Assembly: GCA_012033355.1 (NCBI GenBank)
Contig: JAAUQZ010000019.1
Location: 1-37,162, forward strand
DNA from: Leptolyngbyaceae cyanobacterium RM1_406_9
Lineage (GTDB): Bacteria > Cyanobacteriota > Cyanobacteriia > Elainellales > Elainellaceae
Reading direction: 5' to 3'
Length of the DNA stretch: 37,162 nucleotides
A program made the position numbers and the translations under genes. Positions 1 through 8,108 of this stretch are shown in pieces; the first letter of the stretch is position 1; the number at the start of each line of letters is the position of its first letter. Below the pieces are notes generated by a model. That model saw nothing but the letters and a program-made list of their open reading frames with translations. It searched no databases and was not told the DNA's origin.

Positions 1-1759
1 TTGATCCCAGGTATGCCAGTCCAAAGCAGAGGATCGCGTTAACGATCAGGTAAGTTTGGGCGATCGCCCCACTTCCTAGCCAAAGGACTTCTGGCGAAAC
101 AATAGCACTAATTGCCAAACAAGAAGCCACCCCCAGGGCAGAGCCTACGGCAAACCACTTCCATTGAGAATTGCCTAACAGCAGCGCTACCAGCACCAAC
201 GGAATCAAGACACTAGCAAAAATTGGATTTAACAAACTGCTGCCCTGAATCGCTCCACCGAGTTCAGGAATCGAGCTACCCAGAATGCGGAAGGGAAACT
301 GCGGCGCATCAAATACATACAGTCCGCGTAGAAAGAAGAGTCCGGCACTGCCTGCAACCAGCCCACTTCCCAGCGAGAAGCTGAAGATTGGCAGATAGTT
401 TCGCAGGAACCAGGCTAGCAGGTATGACCCTAGCACCATACCGATCTTGGGCAATAGCGTCACCACGCCCCCGTCAAACCAGAAGCGCAGGTTAAGGTAG
501 CCATTCTCGCGCAGCCAGCGGAAGAAATCGCGGAAGGTAATTTGCCCCTTTTGGGCTAGCTTCACGGCAGCGGTAGCATCCAACTGCCCTGCCCCAAAGT
601 GGTTTAGCTCGTCACCTTGAATCACCCTGGCAGACTGCTTTAGCACTTGAGCAATCTCATCGGGACTTTCAACGCCAGATGCTTTAACTAATGCTGCGAC
701 TCCAGCAACGTGAGGGGATGCCATGCTGGTGCCCTGGAAAGCCAGAAAAACGGCTTCTCCGGTTTCAGGGTTGATCGTCTGCTGAAGCACTCCGCCTGAA
801 GGATTACTGCCACTCGTGGAGCCACCAGGAGCGGAAATGTCTACCCCCGCACCAAAGTTAGAGTAGGGAGCTTTGACTCCGGTAGAATCCAGGGCAGAAA
901 CGGCAATTACTTTGGGGTAGCGGGCTGGATAGGAGGCAGAGTTGCTGTTGGCGTTGCCTGCGGCAGCGACAATTACAACCCCTTTGCTATGGGCATAGTC
1001 GATCGCCTCTCGCATCAGGTCAGTGTCGCCACCCCCCCCCAAGCTCATATTAATCACGTCGGCGTTGTGGTCTGCGGCAAACCGAATCGCTTCGGCAATG
1101 TCAGCCACCGTGCCGCCACCAGAAGCCGCCAGCACTTTCAGCGGCATGATGTTAGCTTCGTAGGCGATCCCAGCTACGCCGTAGCCATTGTTGGTGGACT
1201 GGGCAATGGTTCCGGCAACGTGTGTTCCGTGACCATTATCGTCTGTAGCTTCTGTGCGATCGTTGACGAAATCGTAACCTGGGACAAATTTGGTGCTGCG
1301 GAGATCAGGAACCTGGCTTACTCCAGTGTCGATTACGGCGACCGTTACGCCAGCGCCTTTGGTTTCATCCCAGGCAGACTCAACTTTAATATTGAGGAAA
1401 TTCCACTGCTTGGCATAGTCGGGGTCGTTTGGAACTTCTTGAGTGGTATAGACATAGTTTGGCTCGATTGATTCGGTGTATTGCTTCAGGTCTGAGCGTC
1501 TGAGCCGCTTGAGCAGTTGGCGATCGCCCTTTACTACATAAACATTATCCTGCTCAGAAAAAGCGCTATTGAGTCGAGGGGCGGCGTTGAACTGTTGGGC
1601 GATCGCACCCAATTCGCTTTCGATTTGCCCTGCCGTCAAGTCATCCCTAAAATCCAGCACAATGGACTCATATTCACCTTTGTTTGCCAGACCAGGGAAA
1701 CTAGCCAGGGCAAAAAACAGCCCCACCAAGAACAAGCCAGTTAACAAAACCCTTTTCAT
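1..1759 (-). CDS. S8 (subtilisin-like) serine peptidase with C-terminal membrane region, 3' end outside window
   Basis: About 586 codons are visible; the frame is still open at base 1, so the C-terminus is missing. The ATG at 1759 opens a signal peptide (MKRVLLTGLFLVGLFFALAS, cleavage probably near GLA-NKG). A propeptide-like stretch follows to about residue 125. The catalytic triad is intact: Asp144 in AVIDTGV, His177 in NGHGTHVAG and Ser345 in GTSMASPHVAG. An oxyanion-hole Asn sits in AAAGNANS. After about residue 390 the chain becomes a series of roughly five hydrophobic segments, so the enzyme is probably exported and then held in the membrane by its C-terminus, with the protease domain facing the periplasm or lumen. 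Subtilases hydrolyse peptide bonds with broad specificity; the substrate cannot be read from sequence. It is divergent from the next gene (1892, plus strand), with about 130 bases between them. Family assignment is firm; the role of the membrane tail is inference. Confidence 0.93.
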   Translation of the reverse strand, partial: MKRVLLTGLFLVGLFFALASFPGLANKGEYESIVLDFRDDLTAGQIESELGAIAQQFNAAPRLNSAFSEQDNVYVVKGDRQLLKRLRRSDLKQYTESIEPNYVYTTQEVPNDPDYAKQWNFLNIKVESAWDETKGAGVTVAVIDTGVSQVPDLRSTKFVPGYDFVNDRTEATDDNGHGTHVAGTIAQSTNNGYGVAGIAYEANIMPLKVLAASGGGTVADIAEAIRFAADHNADVINMSLGGGGDTDLMREAIDYAHSKGVVIVAAAGNANSNSASYPARYPKVIAVSALDSTGVKAPYSNFGAGVDISAPGGSTSGSNPSGGVLQQTINPETGEAVFLAFQGTSMASPHVAGVAALVKASGVESPDEIAQVLKQSARVIQGDELNHFGAGQLDATAAVKLAQKGQITFRDFFRWLRENGYLNLRFWFDGGVVTLLPKIGMVLGSYLLAWFLRNYLPIFSFSLGSGLVAGSAGLFFLRGLYVFDAPQFPFRILGSSIPELGGAIQGSSLLNPIFASVLIPLVLVALLLGNSQWKWFAVGSALGVASCLAISAIVSPEVLWLGSGAIAQTYLIVNAILCFGLAYLGS

Positions 1760-1891
1760 AAAACCCGCTTTGCCACAGCATCAGTTATTCACCAAGATAG
1801 CTCAAGCTCACTCCAATGGAAGTTGAGCGTTGCTTAAAAAACATTACTGAAAGTTATTGCGATCGCAGTCCTAAATTTGAGGTGCAGAATT

Positions 1892-2338
1892 ATGACAAGA
1901 GGACTTCTCTGGTTGCCGCTGCTAGCCGTCTTTATTGGGTTGGCCTGGGCCGGTTGGAACGAATATCAAAAACTGGAAGCTTATCGGGTTTGGGCAGAGC
2001 AGTTTGAGCGAGCGAAGTACGACATCTATTCAGTATTAGGACAGAATGGCAGCACCCTAACCTGGGGCAAACCGACGCGCAAAGCTCCAGTTGATTTACA
2101 AACGTTTTCACTGGAGCAGGTTTACGCCATTCGACTCTGGGCAGACAGCCAATCCTTTGATTTAGAAACGCCGCCGCAGAATGGTCGCAAAATAGCCCTG
2201 GAATTTGAGCGATCGCCCGATCTACAACCTATTCGCATTCCCTTTACCGAACTATCCCTGGCGCTGCAATGGGGTAAGCACCTTCAGCAAGACTTACATC
2301 ACCTTCAGGCTCAGTCCGCCGAATCCGCCGGATCATAA
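1892..2338 (+). CDS. Conserved membrane-anchored protein of unknown function
   Basis: 148 residues. I do not recognise a characterised family. The start chosen is the ATG at 1892, nine bases after GAGG (1879-1882); an in-frame TTG at 1877 would overlap that ribosome-binding site. Residues 4-20 (LLWLPLLAVFIGLAWAG) form one hydrophobic segment, a signal anchor. The rest is soluble and polar, with no cysteine pair or nucleotide-binding motif. The tail (residues 125-148) is Gln/His/Ser-rich. The gene lies upstream of ftsQ on the same strand with a 185-base gap, so co-transcription with the division genes is possible but not shown. Confidence 0.75.
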   Translation: MTRGLLWLPLLAVFIGLAWAGWNEYQKLEAYRVWAEQFERAKYDIYSVLGQNGSTLTWGKPTRKAPVDLQTFSLEQVYAIRLWADSQSFDLETPPQNGRKIALEFERSPDLQPIRIPFTELSLALQWGKHLQQDLHHLQAQSAESAGS

Positions 2339-2523
2339 CCTGATGAAATTCGTACCTTGATACTCGAAACCTGCTATATCATGCAGTCATAAATCGGTCG
2401 CTGCAAAAAAATCAGGACTGATGCAGACAGACTGCAAAATTGGGCGATCCCAAAAAGGCTCGAATTGCTTAGAAAAACTGCATAGAAATCGGACTTCTAC
2501 TTCATCCCCTTGTCTTAACCGCG

Positions 2524-3408
2524 ATGACTAACATTGCATCCGTTTCTCGCACAGAATTGACAGAAAGACGGCAAAAATTACGCCGCCAGCGCCGTTTGAA
2601 AGTAGTTCAGGCGGGTTGGCGATCGCTAGCAGTGAGTGGACTGGCAGGCGGGCTAGTTTGGGGAGCCACCTTACCCGCCTGGACCATTCGAGCACCAGAA
2701 CAAATCGCGATCGAGGGCAATGAATTCCTTTCCAAAGAGGCAGTCCAGGCTCTCCTCCCGATCGCCTATCCTCAGCATCTCCTACAGCTTCAGCCGCAGA
2801 CGCTAACAGCTCAGCTCAAATCTCAGGCATTCATTACTGATGCAACCGTAACTCGTCATCTATTTCCACCAGGACTGACCGTACAGGTTCAGGAACGCCG
2901 TCCCGTTGCAGTTTTATTAGCACAAGACCCAGTAGCCACTGCCACAATTCAGTCTCCTGAGCAAACTCCATCTACCGCATTGCCAGGGACTTCTCAGATT
3001 AAGCTACTCGACGAAACAGGAATATCAGTGCCCCTAGCAAACTATGTGGGGTTAAATCAGTCCCCGCTTCCCAATCTCAGGGTTGTAGGAATGCCCAGCC
3101 AATATCTTCCTGAATGGTCAAAACTCTACTCGCAGATCAGTCGCAGCCCAATTACAATTACCGAAATCGATTGGCGAGACCCAGCTAACTTGATTCTGAA
3201 GACAGAGCTAGGAGTTGTGCATTTAGGTTCATACAGTTCTCAGTTTCCAAAACAATTGAATGCCTTAAACCAGATGCAAGAATTGCCTGAAAATGTAAAC
3301 AGCAGCCAGATTGACTACATCGACTTGCGAAATCCTGATAGCCCCTCGCTTCATGTGACTGAAACTGATGCTGTGCCAGAGAGTACAGCAGATCCTGTCT
3401 CTCCTTAA
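2524..3408 (+). CDS. ftsQ: Cell division protein FtsQ/DivIB
   Basis: 294 residues. FtsQ is a bitopic divisome protein that links early (FtsZ) and late septum-synthesis components. A basic cytoplasmic N-terminus (ERRQKLRRQRRLK, residues 14-26) leads into one membrane segment (about 33-53). A POTRA domain follows at about 57-128, recognisable by IAIEGNEFLSKEAV and ending in VQVQERRPVAVLL. The FtsQ/DivIB C-terminal domain follows (about 165-272, including VVGMPSQYLPEWSKL and ITEIDWRDPANLILKTELG). Residues 273-294 are a low-complexity tail. The gene directly precedes ftsZ on the same strand, the usual cyanobacterial order, with a 419-base gap that probably holds an ftsZ promoter. Start is the ATG at 2524. 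Confidence 0.93.
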   Translation: MTNIASVSRTELTERRQKLRRQRRLKVVQAGWRSLAVSGLAGGLVWGATLPAWTIRAPEQIAIEGNEFLSKEAVQALLPIAYPQHLLQLQPQTLTAQLKSQAFITDATVTRHLFPPGLTVQVQERRPVAVLLAQDPVATATIQSPEQTPSTALPGTSQIKLLDETGISVPLANYVGLNQSPLPNLRVVGMPSQYLPEWSKLYSQISRSPITITEIDWRDPANLILKTELGVVHLGSYSSQFPKQLNALNQMQELPENVNSSQIDYIDLRNPDSPSLHVTETDAVPESTADPVSP

Positions 3409-3572
3409 CGTTTGGCTATTGCTAATTCTGCGTCCATTGCTAATTTCGCCTTAAAAATTGAGATTAGCGAGCGACGAGTCAGTGCTAGGATATCTCCCTA
3501 AAGAACATAGTTGAAAAAATTCCTACCTTTTGAATTCAAGTAACCTTCCATTGGTCTAACTATTGTGTATTA

Positions 3573-3601
3573 TTGGTTTTTCAAGCAACTTACCCTATAG
3601 T
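3573..3601 (+). promoter_or_regulatory. Candidate sigma-70 promoter for ftsZ
   Basis: TTGGTT (3573-3578) and TATAGT (3596-3601) are separated by 17 bases, close to the consensus for a housekeeping sigma factor. It would give a leader of about 220 nt before the ftsZ ATG at 3828. This is pattern matching only; other AT-rich hexamers in the gap could serve. Confidence 0.3.
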
Positions 3602-3667
3602 TGACTAGAGTTAGCGAATGGATAGAGTCTAGCTTCGACCAGGCAGGATTGATGCCCTGCTCGAACA

Positions 3668-3682
3668 GATTTGATTCAAATC
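3668..3682. promoter_or_regulatory. 15-base perfect palindrome in ftsZ leader
   Basis: GATTTGA-T-TCAAATC is a perfect inverted repeat with one central base, about 70 bases downstream of the candidate promoter. It could be a dimeric repressor site or an RNA hairpin. No regulator is identified. Confidence 0.35.
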
Positions 3683-3827
3683 TTTTGATTCCGTCCACCG
3701 ATGCCAAAATTTACAGGTAGAAGTTCACTGAGTCGCTTATTTTCTAAATCTAATTAGCGCCCAGCAATCAGTGATCGTCACCTGCACAGTTTTTAATAAG
3801 TGAAATCAACTTACTCTTCCAGTATCA

Positions 3828-5015
3828 ATGAACACTTCAAATCCTTTTACCAACTCTGGGCTACACTTAAGTCAAGTTCGCGATGCCAGAGCCATGCTGG
3901 GAGAGGAATCCAGGAGCGATGAGATCGTGCCTAGCAGCATAGCCAGAATTAAAGTAATCGGGGTCGGTGGCGGTGGGTGTAATGCCGTCAATCGAATGAT
4001 TGCTAGTGAAGTTTCGGGCGTAGAGTTTTGGTCTATCAATACAGACGCTCAGGCTCTAACAAACGCATCCGCTCAGAATCGACTTCAAGTGGGGCAAAAG
4101 CTAACTCGCGGTTTGGGTGCAGGCGGCAATCCAGCGATTGGTCAGAAGGCGGCTGAAGAATCGCGAGATGAGGTTGCCTCCGCGCTAGAACACGCTGATC
4201 TGGTCTTTATTACGGCTGGTATGGGCGGTGGAACGGGCACGGGTGCGGCTCCCATTGTCGCAGAAGTGGCAAAAGAGGTTGGGGCTTTGACCGTAGGCGT
4301 TGTTACTCGTCCTTTTACCTTTGAGGGTAGACGGCGAACCAGTCAGGCAGACGAGGGCATTGCGGCGTTGCAAAGCCGAGTCGATACGCTAATCATGATC
4401 CCCAATGACAAGCTGCTATCGGTAATTTCAGAGCAAACTCCGGTACAGGACGCTTTTCGAGTCGCAGACGATATTTTGCGTCAGGGCGTACAGGGTATTT
4501 CAGACATTATTACCATTCCGGGCTTGGTCAACGTTGACTTTGCAGATGTCCGGGCAGTAATGGCAGATGCAGGCTCAGCTCTAATGGGCATTGGCGTAGG
4601 CTCTGGCAAGTCGAGGGCTAGAGAAGCGGCGATGACGGCAATTTCTTCTCCGCTGCTGGAGTCTTCAATTGATGGGGCGAAAGGGGTCGTGCTTAACATT
4701 ACAGGCGGCTCTGACTTGACCCTGCACGAAGTTAACTCGGCCGCAGAAATTATTCATGAGGCGGTTGATCCCAACGCAAATATTATCTTTGGTGCGGTGA
4801 TTGACGATCGCCTCCAGGGTGAAGTTCGGATTACGGTAATTGCTACTGGCTTCTCGGCTGAACCGCTGGCCGCGCCTACCTCCAGGGTGACAACGCTAAA
4901 GCGCAGCGTCAGCGCTCCAGCCATTACCCCGGCACCTTCTACAATTCCTGAAACCAGAAACAAACCCGGTTTAGATATTCCTGAGTTTTTGCAGAGACGG
5001 CGGCCCACTCGTTAG
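3828..5015 (+). CDS. ftsZ: Cell division GTPase FtsZ
   Basis: 395 residues. FtsZ is the tubulin homologue that polymerises into the cytokinetic ring. It shows the N-terminal GTP-binding motif [11 protein letters not shown] (residues 45-55), the tubulin signature [10 protein letters not shown] (133-142), the T5-region ITGGSDLTL and the synergy-loop Asp residues in NVDFADV (235-241) that complete the GTPase site of the neighbouring subunit. Residues 1-38 are a variable cyanobacterial extension. After about residue 350 there is a short linker, then a C-terminal peptide ([14 protein letters not shown]) that matches the usual anchor-binding tail. All key residues are present and the length is normal. 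It lies downstream of ftsQ. The frame continues open after the stop into a gene remnant (next entry). Confidence 0.98.
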   Translation: MNTSNPFTNSGLHLSQVRDARAMLGEESRSDEIVPSSIARIKVIGVGGGGCNAVNRMIASEVSGVEFWSINTDAQALTNASAQNRLQVGQKLTRGLGAGGNPAIGQKAAEESRDEVASALEHADLVFITAGMGGGTGTGAAPIVAEVAKEVGALTVGVVTRPFTFEGRRRTSQADEGIAALQSRVDTLIMIPNDKLLSVISEQTPVQDAFRVADDILRQGVQGISDIITIPGLVNVDFADVRAVMADAGSALMGIGVGSGKSRAREAAMTAISSPLLESSIDGAKGVVLNITGGSDLTLHEVNSAAEIIHEAVDPNANIIFGAVIDDRLQGEVRITVIATGFSAEPLAAPTSRVTTLKRSVSAPAITPAPSTIPETRNKPGLDIPEFLQRRRPTR

Positions 5016-5237
5016 GCAGATCGCCTGGATCTACGAGAGGAAGGCTACCAGCACGAGATCGTGAGCATTCACCATCAGGGGCGGCAGTATGAGAACGTTC
5101 GTACCTACACTATTTTGGAAAAGCTAACTGAAGAACTGGCCCCCAACGATTGGTATTTTAATGTGGTGCTACGGGGTGCTGTCACCTGTGGTTTGCCTGA
5201 GCCATATTGCTGGCAGCTATTTAACCATATGCATTAG
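5016..5237 (+). pseudogene. C-terminal remnant of a gamma-glutamylcyclotransferase-like gene
   Basis: 73 codons run from the base after the ftsZ stop, in the same frame as ftsZ, to a TAG at 5235-5237. The translation reads ADRLDLREEGYQHEIVSI, then QYENVRTYTILEK, then VVLRGAVTCGLPEPYCWQL. The pattern of a Tyr-rich strand followed by RGA-x4-GLPxxY is the C-terminal part of the gamma-glutamylcyclotransferase (GGCT-like) fold. The N-terminal half with the YGSL-type substrate loop and catalytic Glu is absent, and no start codon with a convincing ribosome-binding site exists; a GTG at 5061 is the best candidate and would make only 58 residues. I read it as a 5'-deleted remnant joined to the end of ftsZ. 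A short expressed protein cannot be excluded. Family call is from memory of the motif. Confidence 0.6.
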
Positions 5238-5303
5238 CTTCAGCAACGACACGGATCGCAAAACCAGCTATTGCGCCCAGCCTAAAGCAACCCTGAAGCA
5301 ATT

Positions 5304-5327
5304 AAAAAAGCCTGCATAAGCAGGCTT
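5304..5327 (-). terminator. Intrinsic terminator of the desaturase gene
   Basis: The stem AAGCCTGC/GCAGGCTT (5308-5315 with 5320-5327) has loop ATAA. On the minus strand it is followed by six T (5304-5309), correct for transcription coming from the desaturase gene that ends at 5421. On the plus strand there is no T tract, so it would stop ftsZ read-through only weakly. Confidence 0.8.
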
Positions 5328-5420
5328 CGGACTGATTAAGAATCAACACAAAAAAGCAGCAATTAGCTAATCTAGTCAGATACTTTAGAAACCAGAGTTA
5401 GCTAACTGCCCATAGCTCAA

Positions 5421-6235
5421 CTATTCCGCTTCTACCAGCTTCACCTTAGTGGCTAAACCGATTAATTGTAAAAATCGGATCGTCATCCAGGTCATATCAA
5501 TCTCCCACCATTTCAAACCGTGACGGGCAGAATATTGAAAAGCGTGGTGATTATTGTGCCAGCCCTCACCGTAGGTTAGCAAGGCGACCCACCAGCAGTT
5601 GGTGGAGCGATCGCCCGACTCGTAGGTGCGATAGCCAAATTTATGGGTTGCGCTATTCACGAACCAGGTGCAGTGATACACCACAACCAGCCGTAGAAAA
5701 ACTCCCCAAACGACGAAAGACCAGCCCCCAATCAGGTAAAGAATCGCAGCAAAAACGATCTGAATAGGCAGAAAATACTTTTCTAAAAACTGGTAAACCG
5801 GATCATTGGCGATATCTTTTGTATATCGAGCAACTTCTTGTTTTGCGGGCACTTCATGCAGCATCCAGCTCATGTGGCTCCACCAAAACCCCTTACTAGA
5901 ATTGTGATGATCCAATTCTTGGTCAGAGTGAACATGGTGATGGCGATGTAGCCCAACCCATTCAATCGGTCCACCTTCGAGCGATAAGCTACCAAAAAAA
6001 CCAGGAGGTACTCTAGCCATTTAGGAGTCTGGAAACTGCGGTGCGTCACCAGGCGATGCCATCCCAGCGTGATGCCTAGACCGCCCGTGAGCCAATGCAG
6101 AAATACGGCAAGGCCGACCGCCGTCCAGCTAAAGTTACTGGGAAGAAAAGCGAACAGCGCTCCAATGTGAATCGCTGCCATAAAGAAAATGATGGGCCAG
6201 GTAATACGAGGTTCGGTTGATGTTGCAATAGTCAT
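5421..6235 (-). pseudogene. desC: Acyl-lipid delta-9 desaturase (DesC type), broken by a -1 frameshift
   Basis: DesC is a membrane di-iron enzyme that puts the first double bond into lipid-bound C16/C18 acyl chains using ferredoxin. The N-terminal 80 residues (ATG at 6235) carry the first histidine box, HRLVTH (60-65). A run of seven A (5994-6000; T7 in the gene) then shifts the frame. Adding one T gives LLVFFGSLSLEGGPIEWVG and restores 271 residues, the usual family length. The second box HRHHHVH (97-103 in the restored protein), the third box HNNHH and the membrane segments are all intact in the downstream frame. Nothing else is degraded, so the break is recent, an assembly error, or corrected by slippage on T7. 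A good terminator lies at 5304-5327. Confidence 0.85.
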
Positions 6236-6457
6236 GCAGTAATCTCAATGTGAATTTTGCAGCCCAATCTGCGCGACAATAAACTCTGTGAATCTTGAAG
6301 AAACAAGCACTGGCGGGGTTTTGCCAACCTTGCTTCGGTCGAAACACAGATATCTTCTCCCAAGACTGGGGGGACAAGATATTTAACCTCCGGCAGAAAT
6401 CAGATGGCAGGTTTAGAAAACCCGTGAATTCAACTCATTTTTGCGAGGAGGTTAACT

Positions 6458-7686
6458 GTGAACAGCGTTGAACGACTGCGACGAGCAGAACAGGCACTAT
6501 TCCAGATTTTTCTGGAATTGACGCTCAGGTCAAGAAAAACCTGAAGCGAGTGCTAACAGCCCTGCGTCATCACCGAGTCGGAGTCCATCACTTTGCCGGA
6601 GTGACGGGCTATGGGCACGACGATCTGGGACGGCAAGTCCTGGATCAGGTTTTTGCCGAGGTTATGGGTGCTGAAGCTGCCGCCGTGCGGGTGCAGTTTG
6701 TCTCAGGCACTCATGCGATCGCCTCTGCCCTGTATGGGGTGCTTCGCCCCGGAGACGAGATGCTAGCCGTAGTAGGTGCCCCCTATGACACTTTAGAAGA
6801 AGTAATCGGTTTAAGGGGGCAGGGACAAGGTTCTCTAAAGGAATTTGGTATCTCATACCGTCAATTAGACCTTATCTCCGAGGGCATTCTGGACTGGCAA
6901 GGGTTAGAGACTGCGGTGCAAAAGCATACTCGTTTAGTCTTAATTCAGCGTTCTTGTGGCTACTCCTGGAGGCGGAGTTTGGCGATCGCCGATATCGAAA
7001 AAATTGTCCGTTTGGTGAAACAGCAAAACCCTGACACCGTTTGCTTTGTCGATAATTGCTACGGCGAATTCATCGAAGACCGAGAGCCACCCGCAGTCGG
7101 AGCCGACCTGATCGCCGGATCGCTGATCAAAAATCCGGGTGGCACTGTTGTCCCCGCAGGCGGCTACGTAGCAGGACGAGCCGACCTGGTGGAAGCTGCC
7201 ACCTGTCGGCTCACGGCTCCCGGTATCGGCAGCGCTGGAGGAGCCACCTTCGACCAAAATCGGCTGTTGTTTCAGGGGCTATTTCTCGCGTCGCAAATGG
7301 TGGGGGAGGCGATGAAGGGCAATCACTTGACGGCTTACGTGTTTGACCAGTTGGGCTATCCAGTAAATCCGCTGCCGTTTGAGCCACGCCGCGATGTGAT
7401 TCAGGCAGTGCGGTTGGGTTCTCCCGAAAAGCTGATTGCCTTCTGTCGAGCGATTCAGCAGCATTCACCCATTGGTTCCTATCTCAGCCCCGTTCCGGCT
7501 GAAATGCCGGGTTATGAGAGCCAGTTAGTGATGGCAGGCGGCACCTTTATCGATGGCAGTACCTCCGAATTCTCGGCAGATGGTCCACTGCGAGAACCCT
7601 ACACCGTCTTCTGTCAGGGAGGAACCCATTGGACTCATGTGGCGATCGCCCTGGAAGCCGCGATCGAAGCGATCGGGGCTGCTTAA
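6458..7686 (+). pseudogene. Methionine gamma-lyase-like (aluminium-resistance family) PLP enzyme, frameshifted near the N-terminus
   Basis: Fold-type I PLP enzyme of the family annotated as aluminium resistance or methionine gamma-lyase-like protein. The GTG at 6458 has a strong ribosome-binding site, GAGGAGGT (6445-6452), and opens MNSVERLRRAEQALFQIF. The frame then breaks in T5 (6507-6511). One added T gives QIFSGIDAQVKKNLKRV, a normal family sequence, and a 409-residue protein. The downstream frame holds TGYGHDD, VSGTHAIASALYGVL, LIQRSCGYSWR, the likely PLP-lysine motif AGSLIKNPGG and SADGPLREPYTVF, all well conserved. Without the repair, translation would have to begin at a GTG (6550) inside a conserved helix with no good ribosome-binding site. 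The gene is divergent from the desaturase. Substrate is not known; the annotation name reflects family history only. Confidence 0.82.
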
Positions 7687-7798
7687 ACTTCCAATCAGGC
7701 TGAAGAATACGGATTTTTGCCTTATTCCTGTCCTCAGATAGTTTCCTTTAAGATGTGGGCAGGTTATGAATATTGAGAAATCTAAGTGAGAATGTGGT

Positions 7799-8074
7799 AT
7801 GGCAGACAACAACGAAGAGAATATTGAGCGATTTCTTTATCCCCGTGCGCGTTTTCGGGGAGAGTTTTCTCCAGAGCATCTAGCGTTTGATGCTAATCTG
7901 CAAGAATTCGCTCAGCGAGTATCTCTCATTTGTGGCTTGGAGACGGGGGGCAAAGTGCCTCCTGAAGAGGCATACCACCAAATCAAGCAACTTTGGAGGG
8001 ATCTGAAAAAATCTAAAGACAGCTTGCTCAGCGAATCGAAGCCGCCCAGACCTGAGTTGCCGCCAGAAGAGTAA
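7799..8074 (+). CDS. Small conserved cyanobacterial protein (DUF7219-like)
   Basis: 91 residues, ATG at 7799. Core sequence FLYPRARFRGEFSPEHLAF, then ANLQEFAQRVSLICGLETGG and a helical basic stretch, KQLWRDLKKSKDSLL. It has no membrane segment and a disordered proline-rich tail. From memory it resembles a small cyanobacteria-specific family (DUF7219); the function is unknown. It is convergent with proA, with only 34 bases between the two stops, and no terminator is visible in that space. Confidence 0.75.
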   Translation: MADNNEENIERFLYPRARFRGEFSPEHLAFDANLQEFAQRVSLICGLETGGKVPPEEAYHQIKQLWRDLKKSKDSLLSESKPPRPELPPEE

Positions 8075-8108
8075 GCACTGCGTTTCATCAAAGGGCGGCT
8101 TGCTCAGT

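Larger units (their letters stand above)
3409..3827 (+). other. ftsQ-ftsZ intergenic region (419 bases, no gene)
   Basis: No credible reading frame in this gap. It is AT-rich compared with the flanking genes. It contains a candidate sigma-70 type promoter (3573-3601), a short hairpin GCAGG/CCTGC (3643-3647 with 3656-3660) and a 15-base palindrome (3668-3682). The length and structure suggest an ftsZ leader of more than 200 nt carrying its own transcription control. Confidence 0.6.

Noticed and set aside
989-1471. Long open frame on the plus strand opposite the S8 protease
   Set aside because: It lies antisense to a complete catalytic domain with all three active-site motifs and has no recognisable sequence of its own.
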